Below, in pieces: positions 8,956 to 17,152 of a stretch of 64,000 nt of DNA. Numbering within the stretch: position 1 is the first letter of the stretch; the number at the start of each line of letters is the position of its first letter. The DNA is taken from the NCBI RefSeq assembly GCF_029601685.1, contig NZ_JARRIR010000001.1, positions 682,001 through 746,000 of the forward strand, in the 5' to 3' direction. The notes beneath the pieces are model-generated. The model saw only the letters and a list, made by a program, of their open reading frames with translations, ran no database searches and was not told where the DNA came from. This DNA comes from Metarhizobium sp017305935. Lineage in GTDB: Bacteria > Pseudomonadota > Alphaproteobacteria > Rhizobiales > Rhizobiaceae. A program made the translations under genes and the position numbers.

Positions 8956-8987
8956 GGCGCGCCGGGCAGACACACGCCCGGCGCGCC
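8956..8987 (+). other. perfect 12-bp hairpin between hpf and ptsN
   Basis: GGCGCGCCGGGC is followed, after an 8-nt loop, by its exact reverse complement. No T-tract follows, so it is not a classical intrinsic terminator. It may slow or process transcripts between hpf and ptsN; a smaller GCCGG/CCGGC stem follows directly. Confidence 0.6.
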
Positions 8988-9021
8988 GGCCTTCTGCCGG
9001 CTACTGAAGGAAAAGACAAAA

Positions 9022-9486
9022 ATGGCATTGGCAGACCTGCTGCAGCAAGATGCGATCATCCCTGCCCTGAAGGTGAATTCCAAGAAACAGCTTCTTCAGG
9101 AACTGGCCGCGAAAGCCTCCAAGCAACTGGGGCTGCCGGAGCGGGAAATCTTCGACGTCATCCTCCAGCGCGAGCGGCTCGGCTCCACCGGCGTCGGCAA
9201 CGGCATCGCCATCCCGCATGGCAAGCTTGCGCGCCTGCCGGCCATCACCGGCCTGTTCGCGCGGCTCGATTCGCCGATCGATTTCGAAGCGCTGGACGAC
9301 CAGCCGGTCGATCTCGTTTTCCTGCTTCTGGCGCCCGAAGGCGCCGGCGCCGACCATCTCAAGGCGCTGTCGCGCATCGCCCGCGTGCTGCGCGACCAGG
9401 ATCTGGTCAGCAAGCTGCGCGCGACCGATTCCGCCTCGGCCATCTATGCCTTCCTGAACCAGGAAGAAGCCTCCAACGCCGCCTGA
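9022..9486 (+). CDS. ptsN: PTS IIA-like nitrogen regulatory protein (EIIA-Ntr)
   Basis: Regulatory phosphoacceptor of the nitrogen-related phosphotransferase system (PtsP-NPr-EIIANtr), which controls potassium, nitrogen and stringent responses rather than sugar uptake. The length of 154 aa is standard. The phosphorylation site is His66 in GIAIPHGKL, and the PTS_EIIA_2 fold is seen from ADLLQQDAIIPAL to the C-terminus. It is the last gene of the rpoN-hpf-ptsN block and is followed by a bidirectional terminator. Confidence 0.93.
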   Translation: MALADLLQQDAIIPALKVNSKKQLLQELAAKASKQLGLPEREIFDVILQRERLGSTGVGNGIAIPHGKLARLPAITGLFARLDSPIDFEALDDQPVDLVFLLLAPEGAGADHLKALSRIARVLRDQDLVSKLRATDSASAIYAFLNQEEASNAA

Positions 9487-9512
9487 GGCGTTGTCGCCAA
9501 CAACTCCCAAAG

Positions 9513-9550
9513 AAAAAGCGCTTTCGCGGAGACCGTGAAAGCGCTTTTTT
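9513..9550. terminator. bidirectional rho-independent terminator ptsN / grpE
   Basis: AAAAAGCGCTTTC and GAAAGCGCTTTTTT form a long stem around an 11-nt loop, with A-tract and T-tract on the two sides. It lies between the convergent ptsN and grpE genes and can serve both. Confidence 0.85.
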
Positions 9551-9574
9551 CGTTTCTGGACATTCAGGACGCGA

Positions 9575-10177
9575 TCAGACGTCCTTTTCGTTCTCGGCTG
9601 GGGCTTCCGTCTTGGCGCCACCCTTGGCGACGCCGACCATGGCCGGACGCAGGACGCGATCGCCGATCGAATAACCGGCCTGCACGACCTGCACGACGGT
9701 GTTGTTCGGCACGGCGGGGTTGGGGATCTCGAACATCGCCTGATGGAAGTTGGGATCGAACTTCTGGCCTTCGGCATCGATCTGGCGCACGCCGTGGCGC
9801 TCCAGCGTCGACAGCATCAGGCGTTCGGTCATTTCCACGCCTTCGATCAGCGCGGTGAGACCGGCTTCGGCGCCGGCGCGCTGCTCCGCGGTGACCGAAT
9901 CCAGCGCGCGGCGCAGGTTGTCGGAAACCGCCAGCATATCGCGCGCAAAACCGGTGACGGCATAGGCCTTGGCGTCCTTGACGTCGCGCTCGGTGCGGCG
10001 GCGCAGATTGTCCATCTCGGCGGCAAGACGCAGGAACTTGTCACGCAGGTCGGCGTTCTCGGCCTTGAGTGTTTCCACCGGATCGACGGCGGCGACGTCC
10101 GCCTCGTTTACGGCCGCGGTCTCGGCAGCGGCTTTGTCCGCAGCTTCGGCTCCGCTCGTCGTGTTCTCGTCGGTCAT
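9575..10177 (-). CDS. grpE: nucleotide exchange factor GrpE
   Basis: Co-chaperone that releases ADP from DnaK. An acidic, Ala-rich N-terminal tail and a long coiled-coil helix (LKAENADLRDKFLRLAAEMD then LRRRTERDVKDAKAYA) lead to the C-terminal beta domain (GVRQIDAEGQKFDPNFHQAM, VVQAGYSIGDRVLRPAMVGV), the GrpE signature. The ATG of MTDENTTSG follows a TGGAGAT site, giving 200 aa; the open frame upstream is intergenic repeat sequence. It follows hrcA on the same strand, as in other alphaproteobacteria. Confidence 0.93.
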   Translation of the reverse strand: MTDENTTSGAEAADKAAAETAAVNEADVAAVDPVETLKAENADLRDKFLRLAAEMDNLRRRTERDVKDAKAYAVTGFARDMLAVSDNLRRALDSVTAEQRAGAEAGLTALIEGVEMTERLMLSTLERHGVRQIDAEGQKFDPNFHQAMFEIPNPAVPNNTVVQVVQAGYSIGDRVLRPAMVGVAKGGAKTEAPAENEKDV

Positions 10178-10238
10178 GATGTATCTCCAGATCGATGATT
10201 GAATTTTGAGCCCGATATCGAGGTTCGAAGGGAAAAAA

Positions 10239-10392
10239 TCAAGGGTCGGAGCGTTTTCGCGATACGCCGAACCGGTTTTCCGCCCTAAAGCGCGTCGCAA
10301 TCTTTCGGATTCGCTCTTCGCTCTTCGCGCTTTGCGCTTGTTATTCGCATGTCGTTCTCGCAAATCCACCGCGCACTTTTGCGCCACCTGCT
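10239..10392. repeat. candidate rhizobial intergenic mosaic repeat (hrcA-grpE gap)
   Basis: The 215-bp gap between hrcA and grpE is filled by a patchwork of short blocks. Examples are GGAGCGTTTTCGCGAT, CCGGTTTTCCGCCCTAAAGC and GCGCGTCGCAATCTTTCGGA, with simple TTCGCTC/TTCGCGC repeats beyond. The blocks resemble widespread intergenic repeats I remember from Rhizobium and Agrobacterium genomes. Such elements can form stems in the grpE leader. Assignment rests on recall and internal structure only. Confidence 0.5.
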
Positions 10393-11481
10393 CTAGGGAC
10401 GCTGCCGCGACAGCCGCCCCATGATCTGCGCGGTATAATCGACCATCGGCACGATACGCGCATAATTCAGCCGTGTCGGCCCGATGACGCCCACGGCGCC
10501 GACGATGCGGTCGTCCTCGTCGCGATAGGGCGCGACGATCAGCGACGAACCCGACAGCGAGAACAGCTTGTTTTCCGAGCCGATGAAGATACGCACGCCC
10601 GAGCCGGTCTCGGCGAGGTTCAGGAGTTCGATCAGACTGTCCTTCTTTTCGAGGTCGTCGAACAGCAGCCGCAGGCGGTCGACATCCTCGGCGCCGGCCA
10701 GCCCTTCGAGCAGGTTTGCCCGGCCGCGCACGATGAGCCGCGCCGGCATATCCTCGTCGCTGCCGCCCGACCAGACCGCCAGCCCGCGCTCGACCAGATC
10801 CTGCGACAGCGCATCAAGCTCGTTCGACACCGCGATCCTGAGCTTCTGCAACTGGCCGCGCAGCTCCGGCAGCGTATGGCCGATCATATGGGCATTGAGG
10901 AAATTCGCCGCCTCCGTCAGCTGCGACGAGGTGATGCCGGCCGGCAGGTCGATGATGCGGTTTTCCACCTGGTCGTGCTCGCCGACCAGCACGACCAGCG
11001 CCTTGGTCAGCTCCAAGCGGATAAACTCGACATGCTTGAGCAGCGGATCGGATTTCGCGGTGATGACCAGGCCGGCGCCGCGCGACATGCCGGACAGCAC
11101 CCGGCTCGCCTCGGTCATCAGGCTTTCAACCGGCTTGTCGCGCTGCGGAAGCCCGATCTGGCGCTCCATCGTCTGACGCTCCTCGGCCGAGAGGTCGCCG
11201 ACCTGCATGAAGGCATCGACGAAAAAGCGCAGCCCCATCTGCGTCGGCAGGCGGCCGGCGCTGACATGCGGCGAATAGATAAGGCCGAGCTCTTCCAGAT
11301 CGCCCATGACGTTGCGCACCGAGGCTGGCGACAGCGACATCGGCAGCAGCCGCGACAGGTTGCGCGAGCCGAGCGGCTCGCCATTGTCGATATAGCCCTC
11401 GACGATCCGCCGAAAGACTTCCCTGGAGCGCTCGTCCAGCGCTGCAATCGCGTCCTGTCCAGGCGGCTTGCGTAATGGCAT
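10393..11481 (-). CDS. hrcA: heat-inducible transcription repressor HrcA
   Basis: Repressor of class I heat-shock genes that binds CIRCE operators. The N-terminal winged helix (EVFRRIVEGYIDNGEPLGSR, LSPASVRNVMGDLEELGLI) is followed by the typical YSPHVSAGRLPTQMGLRFFVD segment and a GAF-like dimerisation domain ending near IGPTRLNYARIVPMVDYTA. The length of 362 aa is normal. It is transcribed toward grpE and divergent from rph. I saw no CIRCE inverted repeat in the hrcA-rph gap. Confidence 0.93.
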   Translation of the reverse strand: MPLRKPPGQDAIAALDERSREVFRRIVEGYIDNGEPLGSRNLSRLLPMSLSPASVRNVMGDLEELGLIYSPHVSAGRLPTQMGLRFFVDAFMQVGDLSAEERQTMERQIGLPQRDKPVESLMTEASRVLSGMSRGAGLVITAKSDPLLKHVEFIRLELTKALVVLVGEHDQVENRIIDLPAGITSSQLTEAANFLNAHMIGHTLPELRGQLQKLRIAVSNELDALSQDLVERGLAVWSGGSDEDMPARLIVRGRANLLEGLAGAEDVDRLRLLFDDLEKKDSLIELLNLAETGSGVRIFIGSENKLFSLSGSSLIVAPYRDEDDRIVGAVGVIGPTRLNYARIVPMVDYTAQIMGRLSRQRP

Positions 11482-11519
11482 CGTGGTCTGCGGTCACCCG
11501 ATTGTTGCGTTCCCTGCAA

Positions 11520-11548
11520 ATATAGTCATGTCGCGGCCGATATCAAAA
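11520..11548 (-). promoter_or_regulatory. candidate promoter for hrcA-grpE
   Basis: On the minus strand TTTTGA and CTATAT are separated by exactly 17 bp. The -10 matches the rhizobial housekeeping preference CTATAT, and its downstream edge is 38 nt before the hrcA ATG. The -35 is weak, so an alternative sigma factor is not excluded. Confidence 0.4.
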
Positions 11549-11646
11549 GGGAATATGCGGGAAAGCGTCTTGCGTCCCACCGCCTTTTCCTTTGCAAATC
11601 ATGGCCGCCGGCCTTAGAAGGCGTCATGTAACGGCAGGAGTTTCGA

Positions 11647-12363
11647 ATGCGGCCCTCAGGCAGAAAAACAGACCAGATGCGCAAGGTTTCCTTCGAGCGC
11701 GGCTTTTCCAAACATGCCGAGGGTTCCTGCCTCGTCAAGTTCGGCGATACACATGTGCTGGTGACCGCCAGCCTTGAGGACAAGACGCCGCCATGGCTGC
11801 GCAACAGCGGCAAGGGCTGGGTGACCGCCGAATACGGCATGCTGCCGCGCGCCACTGGCGAGCGCACCCGCCGCGAGGCCGCCACCGGCAAGCAGGGCGG
11901 CCGCACGCAGGAAATCCAGCGCCTGATCGGCCGCTCGCTGCGCGCCGTCGTCGACCTCGAGGCGCTCGGCGAACGCCAGATCACCATTGACTGCGACGTT
12001 CTGCAGGCCGACGGCGGCACCCGCACCGCCTCGATCACCGGCGGCTGGGTGGCACTTCACGATTGCCTGAAGTGGATGGAAAGCCGCAACATGGTCAAGG
12101 TCGAGCGCGTGCTCAAGGATCACATCGCGGCGATCTCCTGCGGCATCTTCGCCAACCAGCCGGTGATCGATCTCGATTATCTCGAAGACAGCGCCGCCGA
12201 GACCGACGCCAATTTCGTCATGACCGGCACCGGCGGCATCGTCGAGATCCAGGGCACGGCCGAAGGCAAGCCTTTCTCCGAACAGGAATTCGCAAGCCTG
12301 ATGCAGCTTGCCCGCGCCGGCATCGGCGAGCTGGTGACGCTGCAGAAGCAGGCCATCGCCTGA
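11647..12363 (+). CDS. rph: ribonuclease PH
   Basis: Phosphorolytic 3'-5' exoribonuclease trimming tRNA 3' ends. The length is 238 aa. Family blocks are visible in order: MRPSGRKTDQMRKVSFERGF, the segment KTPPWLRNSGKGWVTAEYGM and ATGERTRREAATGKQGGRTQ (phosphate/tRNA-binding arginines). RLIGRSLRAVVD, ITIDCDVLQADGGTRTASIT and the C-terminal GTGGIVEIQGTAEG follow. GGCAGGAG precedes the ATG. It starts the run rph-VOC-rdgB-hemW with short gaps of 11-12 bp. Confidence 0.95.
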   Translation: MRPSGRKTDQMRKVSFERGFSKHAEGSCLVKFGDTHVLVTASLEDKTPPWLRNSGKGWVTAEYGMLPRATGERTRREAATGKQGGRTQEIQRLIGRSLRAVVDLEALGERQITIDCDVLQADGGTRTASITGGWVALHDCLKWMESRNMVKVERVLKDHIAAISCGIFANQPVIDLDYLEDSAAETDANFVMTGTGGIVEIQGTAEGKPFSEQEFASLMQLARAGIGELVTLQKQAIA

Positions 12364-12375
12364 GGACGTGACACG

Positions 12376-12795
12376 ATGAGCGCCGCCGCCGTCGAGGGCA
12401 TTCTGGAAACCGCGCTTTATGCGCGCGACCTCGACGCGGCCGAGCGCTTCTATCATGATATCCTCGGCCTCGACATCATCACCCGCGCCAAGGACCGGCA
12501 CGTCTTCTTCCGCTGCGGGGCTGGCGTGCTGCTGGTCTTCAATCCGGATGAGACGGTGAAACCGGCCGCGCCCGGCGCGCTGCCGGTGCCTGCCCACGGA
12601 ACGACCGGCGCCGGCCATGCCTGCTTTCGCCTGGCGCGGGAAAAATTCGACGGCGTGATCACGCGGCTGACCGCAGCCGGCATCGCCATCGAAGCCGATT
12701 TCGAATGGCCGATGGGCGGCCGCTCGATCTATTTCCGCGATCCGGCCGGCAACAGCCTCGAATGTGCCGAGCCCCGCATCTGGGGCATCGAATAG
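12376..12795 (+). CDS. VOC-superfamily (glyoxalase/dioxygenase-fold) protein
   Basis: A 139-residue vicinal-oxygen-chelate protein with two beta-alpha-beta-beta-beta modules (LETALYARDLDAAERFYHDI and HACFRLAREKFDGVITRLTA). It ends with the usual GRSIYFRDPAGNSLECAEP, where Glu is a probable metal ligand. VOC proteins include glyoxalases, dioxygenases and resistance proteins; the substrate cannot be told. Its 11-12 bp spacing to rph and rdgB indicates cotranscription, which suggests a housekeeping detoxification role (inference). Confidence 0.8.
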   Translation: MSAAAVEGILETALYARDLDAAERFYHDILGLDIITRAKDRHVFFRCGAGVLLVFNPDETVKPAAPGALPVPAHGTTGAGHACFRLAREKFDGVITRLTAAGIAIEADFEWPMGGRSIYFRDPAGNSLECAEPRIWGIE

Positions 12796-12806
12796 GACTT
12801 TTGGAC

Positions 12807-13451
12807 ATGCGCAAGCTCGATACCCGCACCATCGTCGTCGCCAGCCACAATGCCGGCAAGATCCGCGAGATCGCCGATCTGATCGGCCCCTTCGGCTTTT
12901 CGGCGAAATCGGCGGCCGACCTGAACTTCGAGGAGCCGGACGAAACCGGCACGACCTTCGAGGAAAACGCCGCGATCAAGGCGCTGGCCTCGGCCAAGGC
13001 CTCCGGCCTGCCGGCGCTGTCGGACGATTCCGGGCTGGTCATCGATGCGCTGGATGGAGCCCCCGGCGTCTACACCGCCAACTGGGCCGAGCGCGAGGAC
13101 GGCAGCCGCGATTTTGCCTGGGCCATGGAAAAGGTCGAGAAGGCGCTGGAGGAGAAAGGTGCCGCAGCGCGTGAACAGCGCAGCGCCCGCTTCGTCAGCG
13201 TGCTCTGCCTTGCCTGGCCGGACGGGCATACCGAGCTGTTTCGCGGCGAGGTCGAGGGCCATGTGGTCTGGCCGCCGCGTGGCACGCAAGGCTTCGGCTA
13301 CGATCCGGTCTTCCAGCCGGAAGGCTATGCCGAAACCTTCGGCGAGATGAGCGCCGAGCAGAAGCATGGCTGGAAGCCGGGCGATGCGCAGGCCCTGTCG
13401 CACCGGGCTCGTGCCTTCAAGCTGTTTGTCGAGACCTGCCTTGACGCCTGA
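12807..13451 (+). CDS. rdgB: XTP/dITP diphosphatase (Ham1/RdgB)
   Basis: Nucleotide-pool cleaning enzyme hydrolysing XTP, ITP and dITP to monophosphates. The start MRKLDTRTIVVASHNAGKIR contains the SHNAGK substrate motif. DETGTTFEENAAIKA, LSDDSGLVIDAL, PRGTQGFGYDPVF and SHRARAF complete the family pattern, giving 214 aa. The start is the ATG just after the VOC gene. Its 3' end overlaps the likely hemW start. Confidence 0.94.
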   Translation: MRKLDTRTIVVASHNAGKIREIADLIGPFGFSAKSAADLNFEEPDETGTTFEENAAIKALASAKASGLPALSDDSGLVIDALDGAPGVYTANWAEREDGSRDFAWAMEKVEKALEEKGAAAREQRSARFVSVLCLAWPDGHTELFRGEVEGHVVWPPRGTQGFGYDPVFQPEGYAETFGEMSAEQKHGWKPGDAQALSHRARAFKLFVETCLDA

Positions 13452-14637
13452 TCTTCCCAATATCGGCCAAAGCCCGCTGCTGCCGGATACCGGCGAGCCG
13501 GGTTTTGGCGTTTACGTGCATTGGCCGTTCTGCGCGGCCAAATGCCCCTATTGCGATTTCAACAGCCATGTCCGCCACCAGCCGGTCGACCAGGAACGCT
13601 TTGCCGCCGCTTTCCTCAAGGAAACGGAATGGATGCGCCGCCTCAGCGGCCCGAAGACGGTCACCAGCATCTTCCTCGGCGGCGGCACGCCGTCGCTGAT
13701 GGAGCCGGCGACGGTCGAGACCATTCTCAACGGTATCGCACGGCAGTGGCATGTGCCCGACGGCATCGAGATCACCATGGAGGCCAATCCCTCCAGCGTC
13801 GAGGCGACGCGGTTTCGCGGTTACCGGGCTGCCGGCGTCAACCGCGTTTCGCTCGGGGTGCAGGCGCTCAACGATACGGATCTCAAATTCCTCGGTCGGC
13901 TGCATGACGTCGCCGATGCGCTGAAGGCCATCGGGCTGGCGCGCGACATCTTTCCGCGCATGTCCTTCGACCTGATTTATGCAAGGCCGCACCAGACGGT
14001 GGAGGCATGGGAGAAGGAATTGCGGCAGGCAATTTCCTACGCCGTCGACCACCTATCGCTCTACCAGTTGACCATCGAGGAAGAGACGCCCTTCTTCAAC
14101 CTGCACAAGGCCGGCAAGTTCATCGTGCCGGATGGCGACCAGTCCGCCCTGCTCTACGAGGCGACGCAGGAGATCACCGCCTCGGAGGGACTGCCGGCCT
14201 ATGAGGTCTCGAACCATGCGAAGCCGGGCGCCGAAAGCCGCCACAACCTCACCTATTGGCGCTACGGCGATTATGCCGGCATCGGGCCCGGCGCGCATGG
14301 ACGGCTGACGCGCGGATCGGAAAAGCTGGCGACCGCCACCATGCGCCGGCCGGAAGGCTGGCTGGATCTCGTGGAAAAGCACGGCCACGGCATTGTCGAC
14401 GAGGAACGCCTGAGCCGCGACGAGCAGGCCGACGAGTTGCTGCTGATGGGGCTGAGATTGCGCGAGGGCGTCGATCTCGCCCGCTGGCAGCAATTGTCCG
14501 GGCGCGATCCCGATCCCGACCGCGAACAGGCCTTGCTGGAGCACGGCTTCATCGAGCGGCTCGGCAATTCGCGGCTGCGCTGCACGCCCCAGGGCATGCT
14601 GATCCTCGACGCCGTCGTTGCCGATCTCGCCTGCTGA
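13441..14637 (+). CDS. hemW: radical SAM heme chaperone HemW
   Basis: HemN-like radical SAM protein that handles heme rather than oxidising coproporphyrinogen. The cluster motif CAAKCPYCDFNSH (CxxxCxxC) is close to the N-terminus. It is followed by SIFLGGGTPSLM, ITMEANPSSVE, RVSLGVQALND, the HemN C-terminal AYEVSNHAKPGAESRHNLTYW and GIGPGAHGR. I use the TTG inside the rdgB 3' end (11-bp overlap), giving 398 aa. An internal start closer to the radical SAM domain is possible, as no strong ribosome-binding site decides it. Confidence 0.9.
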   Translation: MTPDLPNIGQSPLLPDTGEPGFGVYVHWPFCAAKCPYCDFNSHVRHQPVDQERFAAAFLKETEWMRRLSGPKTVTSIFLGGGTPSLMEPATVETILNGIARQWHVPDGIEITMEANPSSVEATRFRGYRAAGVNRVSLGVQALNDTDLKFLGRLHDVADALKAIGLARDIFPRMSFDLIYARPHQTVEAWEKELRQAISYAVDHLSLYQLTIEEETPFFNLHKAGKFIVPDGDQSALLYEATQEITASEGLPAYEVSNHAKPGAESRHNLTYWRYGDYAGIGPGAHGRLTRGSEKLATATMRRPEGWLDLVEKHGHGIVDEERLSRDEQADELLLMGLRLREGVDLARWQQLSGRDPDPDREQALLEHGFIERLGNSRLRCTPQGMLILDAVVADLAC

Positions 14638-14676
14638 GTTTCTTGCCGCTTACGAAATCGTCCTGAAAACAAACGC

Positions 14677-14714
14677 AAAAAGCCCGCCTCCCCTCTCGGA
14701 AAGGCGGGCTTTTT
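14677..14714. terminator. bidirectional terminator hemW / dnaA
   Basis: AAAAAGCCCGCCT and AGGCGGGCTTTTT form a perfect 13-bp stem around a 12-nt loop. It is placed between the convergent hemW and dnaA genes, with A/T tracts allowing function in both directions. Confidence 0.9.
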
Positions 14715-14727
14715 CGCGTTTGTCCGC

Positions 14728-16281
14728 TTACTCGTTGATCAGCCGCTTGAGCAGTTCGATCTCATGGCTGAGTTTTGTGTCGCCGGAAATGAGATCCTCG
14801 ATCTTGCGCACGGCATGCAGCACGGTCGTATGATCGCGCCCGCCAAAACGACGGCCGATTTCCGGGAAGGAGCGCGGCGTCAGCGTCTTCGACAGATACA
14901 TGGCGATCTGGCGCGGCTTGACGATGACGCGGGTGCGACGGTTGGAGACCAGCTCCTGGCGCGAGACGTTGTAGTGGCGAGCGACGACGCGCTGGATATC
15001 CTCGATGCGCACGCGCTTCGGCTCGGAGCCGACCAGATGCGCCAAAAGCTCGTCCACCCGCTCCATGGACAGGTTCGGCTCGAAGGAGCGGCGGAAGATC
15101 AGCTGGTTGAAGGCGCCTTCCAGCTCGCGGCCGCTGGCGGTGACGGTGCGCGCCACATGCGTCATGATCTCCTCGGAGATATCGACGGACGGGTCGTCCT
15201 GGCGCAGCACGGTGAGGCGCTGGCGCAGCATTTCCAGGCGCATATCGAAGTCCGGCGCGTCGAGTTCGATGGCGACGCCGCCCTGCAGGCGCGAACGCAC
15301 CCGCGGATCGAGCGATTCCAGTTCCCACGGCGCGCGGTCGGCGGCCACCACCACCTGCTTGGCGCTATCGAGCAACATGTTGAGAAGATGGCAGAATTCG
15401 TGCTGGATCATCTTGCCCTGCAGGAACTGCATGTCGTCGATGATCAGAAGGTCGATGTTGCGCAGCGAATCCTTCAGCGTCAGCGCGTCGTTGTCGCGGA
15501 TGGCGGTGGCGAAACGCCACATGAAATATTCGGCCGTCAGATAGACGACGCGCGGCGTGCGCTGGCTCTGGATCGCCGCATTGGCGACGGCCTGCAGCAG
15601 GTGCGTCTTGCCCAGTCCCACCGTCGAATGGATGAACAGCGGATTGAAGCGCACCGCGCCCGGGCCGGCTTCCGCAATCGTCTTGGCGGCGGCGAGCGCC
15701 ACGCGGTTCGACGAGCCCTCGACGAAGGTCGCGAAGGTGTAGCGGGAATCGAGCGGCGAGCCAAACAGCGGACTGTTGCTGCTGACCGGCGGCTGCGGGC
15801 GCTGCGGCACGCTGGCCGAAACGGCCTGGCCGACCGATTGCGGCGCGCTGCGGCGCAAGGGCGTCACAGCCTGCGGCGCGGGCGGATCGCCGGCCGGCGT
15901 TGCTTCCTCGGCGGCGGCCGGGCGGACGCTGCGGGTCGCGGTGCGGACCAGAATTTCCACCTTGAGGATCTCGGCGTCTTCCGCCTGGAAGATGCCGGTG
16001 ATCAGGTCGATATAGCGGTTGTTGATCCAGGATTTGAGGAACGTCGTCGGCACCGTCAGCCGCACCACGCTTTTCGATACCGAATGGAGCTTGAGGCGAG
16101 CAAACCAGCTCGCATAGACGTCCTGCCCCACCTGGGCCTTCAAACGTGCGCTGAATCGTTCAAACAATGCGTCCGGCTTCATGTCCCGCCTTTCATTCGC
16201 AGTATCGCAGGCAGCCCCGAACGCCTCCGATGCCTTGTCCCCGTTTTCCAAAGCACCGGTCGCCATCATATTCATTTGCAT
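14728..16281 (-). CDS. dnaA: chromosomal replication initiator DnaA
   Basis: AAA+ initiator that binds DnaA boxes and opens the origin. It has 517 aa. Domain I (about 35-110, LFERFSARLKAQVGQDVYAS) is followed by a Pro/Ala-rich linker (120-175). The AAA+ domain III has Walker A STVGLGKTHLLQ (220-230), Walker B LLIIDDMQFL (278-287) and the arginine region LDPRVRSRL (324-332). Domain IV has the signature GGRDHTTVLHA (480-490). The roughly 30-residue N-terminal extension before MKPDALFERF is as in other rhizobia. Expression is probably controlled through the long upstream region, rich in CcrM sites. Confidence 0.96.
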   Translation of the reverse strand: MQMNMMATGALENGDKASEAFGAACDTANERRDMKPDALFERFSARLKAQVGQDVYASWFARLKLHSVSKSVVRLTVPTTFLKSWINNRYIDLITGIFQAEDAEILKVEILVRTATRSVRPAAAEEATPAGDPPAPQAVTPLRRSAPQSVGQAVSASVPQRPQPPVSSNSPLFGSPLDSRYTFATFVEGSSNRVALAAAKTIAEAGPGAVRFNPLFIHSTVGLGKTHLLQAVANAAIQSQRTPRVVYLTAEYFMWRFATAIRDNDALTLKDSLRNIDLLIIDDMQFLQGKMIQHEFCHLLNMLLDSAKQVVVAADRAPWELESLDPRVRSRLQGGVAIELDAPDFDMRLEMLRQRLTVLRQDDPSVDISEEIMTHVARTVTASGRELEGAFNQLIFRRSFEPNLSMERVDELLAHLVGSEPKRVRIEDIQRVVARHYNVSRQELVSNRRTRVIVKPRQIAMYLSKTLTPRSFPEIGRRFGGRDHTTVLHAVRKIEDLISGDTKLSHEIELLKRLINE

Positions 16282-17100
16282 TTCGCCGCCTTCCAGAGTC
16301 CCATCGGGCGATTGCGATCATCGCCCGGTCACTATTCTTGTTCTGTCATGCCCCGGCGCAAGGTGGCCGGGACAGCTCAGGCTTCGGAGCGCCGGGCCGC
16401 AAGAAAGCGAACCGCGTCTCCACGAAGTCGGTTCATCCGACTTCGCCTGCGGCCGAAGCCGCGTCATCCGATCCCCATCCTCGTTCCTGGCGATCGAACC
16501 TCTTTCCCTCTCCTGCCGTCTCCTTGTCACCCGATGCCGGGCGCCGCAGCCACGCGCCGCCCAACAACCAGAGCGCGCAGAAAGCCATCTGCGAAATCAG
16601 GATTTTTCCGCATGGGCCTGTCTGCCGATCTTTGAAAATACGGAACGGAACCGATCCGCAGCAGGAGACAATACCATCCTCTCGCCGGTCGGGCGTTGCA
16701 ATGTCGCCATACTGGAAAGGTGGTGTCCGCGCCCCCTGTTGAAAGGCATTTAGTCAGGATCAAATGGCAAGATCAATGATGAATTTTGCACGAAAAGAAG
16801 ACGGGGCCATTGACTCCGGAGGCGCATTTTGACCGTCACAAAGCCCGTCATAAAGAATCGCTTTTGAATCAAGGGGATTCAAAAAAGCCGTTTTTGCCGG
16901 TGGCCGAAAAACAAAAAAAATAAAAAAGTTCTTGACTCGTCAAGGGGGCCGGGCGGCGCGGCAAGAGTCTCACAAAGGCGCAAAGACCTCGTGTAACCAT
17001 TTGAAATTAAACAAATTTTTCTGTCACCATCCTGTCACCCCACTGACATCTTGATGCCGTGCGCTCGCTTGAGGGTGTCTGGACGAATATCCAGAATCCG
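16282..17100. other. long non-coding region upstream of dnaA
   Basis: No convincing gene lies between dnaA and the rpsT terminator. The half nearer dnaA (16300-16760) is GC-rich with only short, poorly supported open frames. The half nearer rpsT is AT-rich, with A/T runs at 16890-16930 and 17006-17023. It holds an inverted repeat TTTTGAATC/GATTCAAAA (about 16862-16885) and the small palindrome CTTGACTCGTCAAG (16931-16944). The latter is followed on the dnaA strand by long T runs and can be read as a weak hairpin or as a -35 element. I saw no consensus DnaA boxes, so I do not call an origin. Confidence 0.6.
16812..16969. promoter_or_regulatory. cluster of six GANTC (CcrM) sites in the dnaA upstream region
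   Basis: GANTC sites occur at 16812, 16855, 16866, 16876, 16934 and 16965. Chance expectation is about one per 256 bp, so six in 158 bp is a marked excess. In alphaproteobacteria CcrM methylates GANTC in a cell-cycle-dependent manner, and the Caulobacter dnaA promoter is known to respond to it. Cell-cycle control of dnaA here is inferred. Confidence 0.6.
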
Positions 17101-17126
17101 AAAAGCCCGGCCATAGGCCGGGCTTC
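17101..17126 (-). terminator. rho-independent terminator of rpsT
   Basis: GCCCGGCC and GGCCGGGC pair around a 3-nt loop and, on the minus strand, run into TTTTCGG. It lies 27 nt after the rpsT stop and separates rpsT from the dnaA leader. Confidence 0.8.
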
Positions 17127-17152
17127 TCATAACCGTCAAATTTCGGCTTTTA

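Noticed and set aside
11482..11646. CIRCE operator for HrcA autoregulation
   Set aside because: I looked for the TTAGCACTC/GAGTGCTAA dyad in the hrcA-rph gap and did not find it.
16318..16763. Small genes upstream of dnaA
   Set aside because: Short overlapping frames on both strands with skewed composition, no ribosome-binding sites and no similarity to known small proteins.
16282..17100. Chromosomal origin of replication next to dnaA
   Set aside because: No cluster of consensus DnaA boxes was seen, and in rhizobia the origin is, as I recall, usually not beside dnaA.
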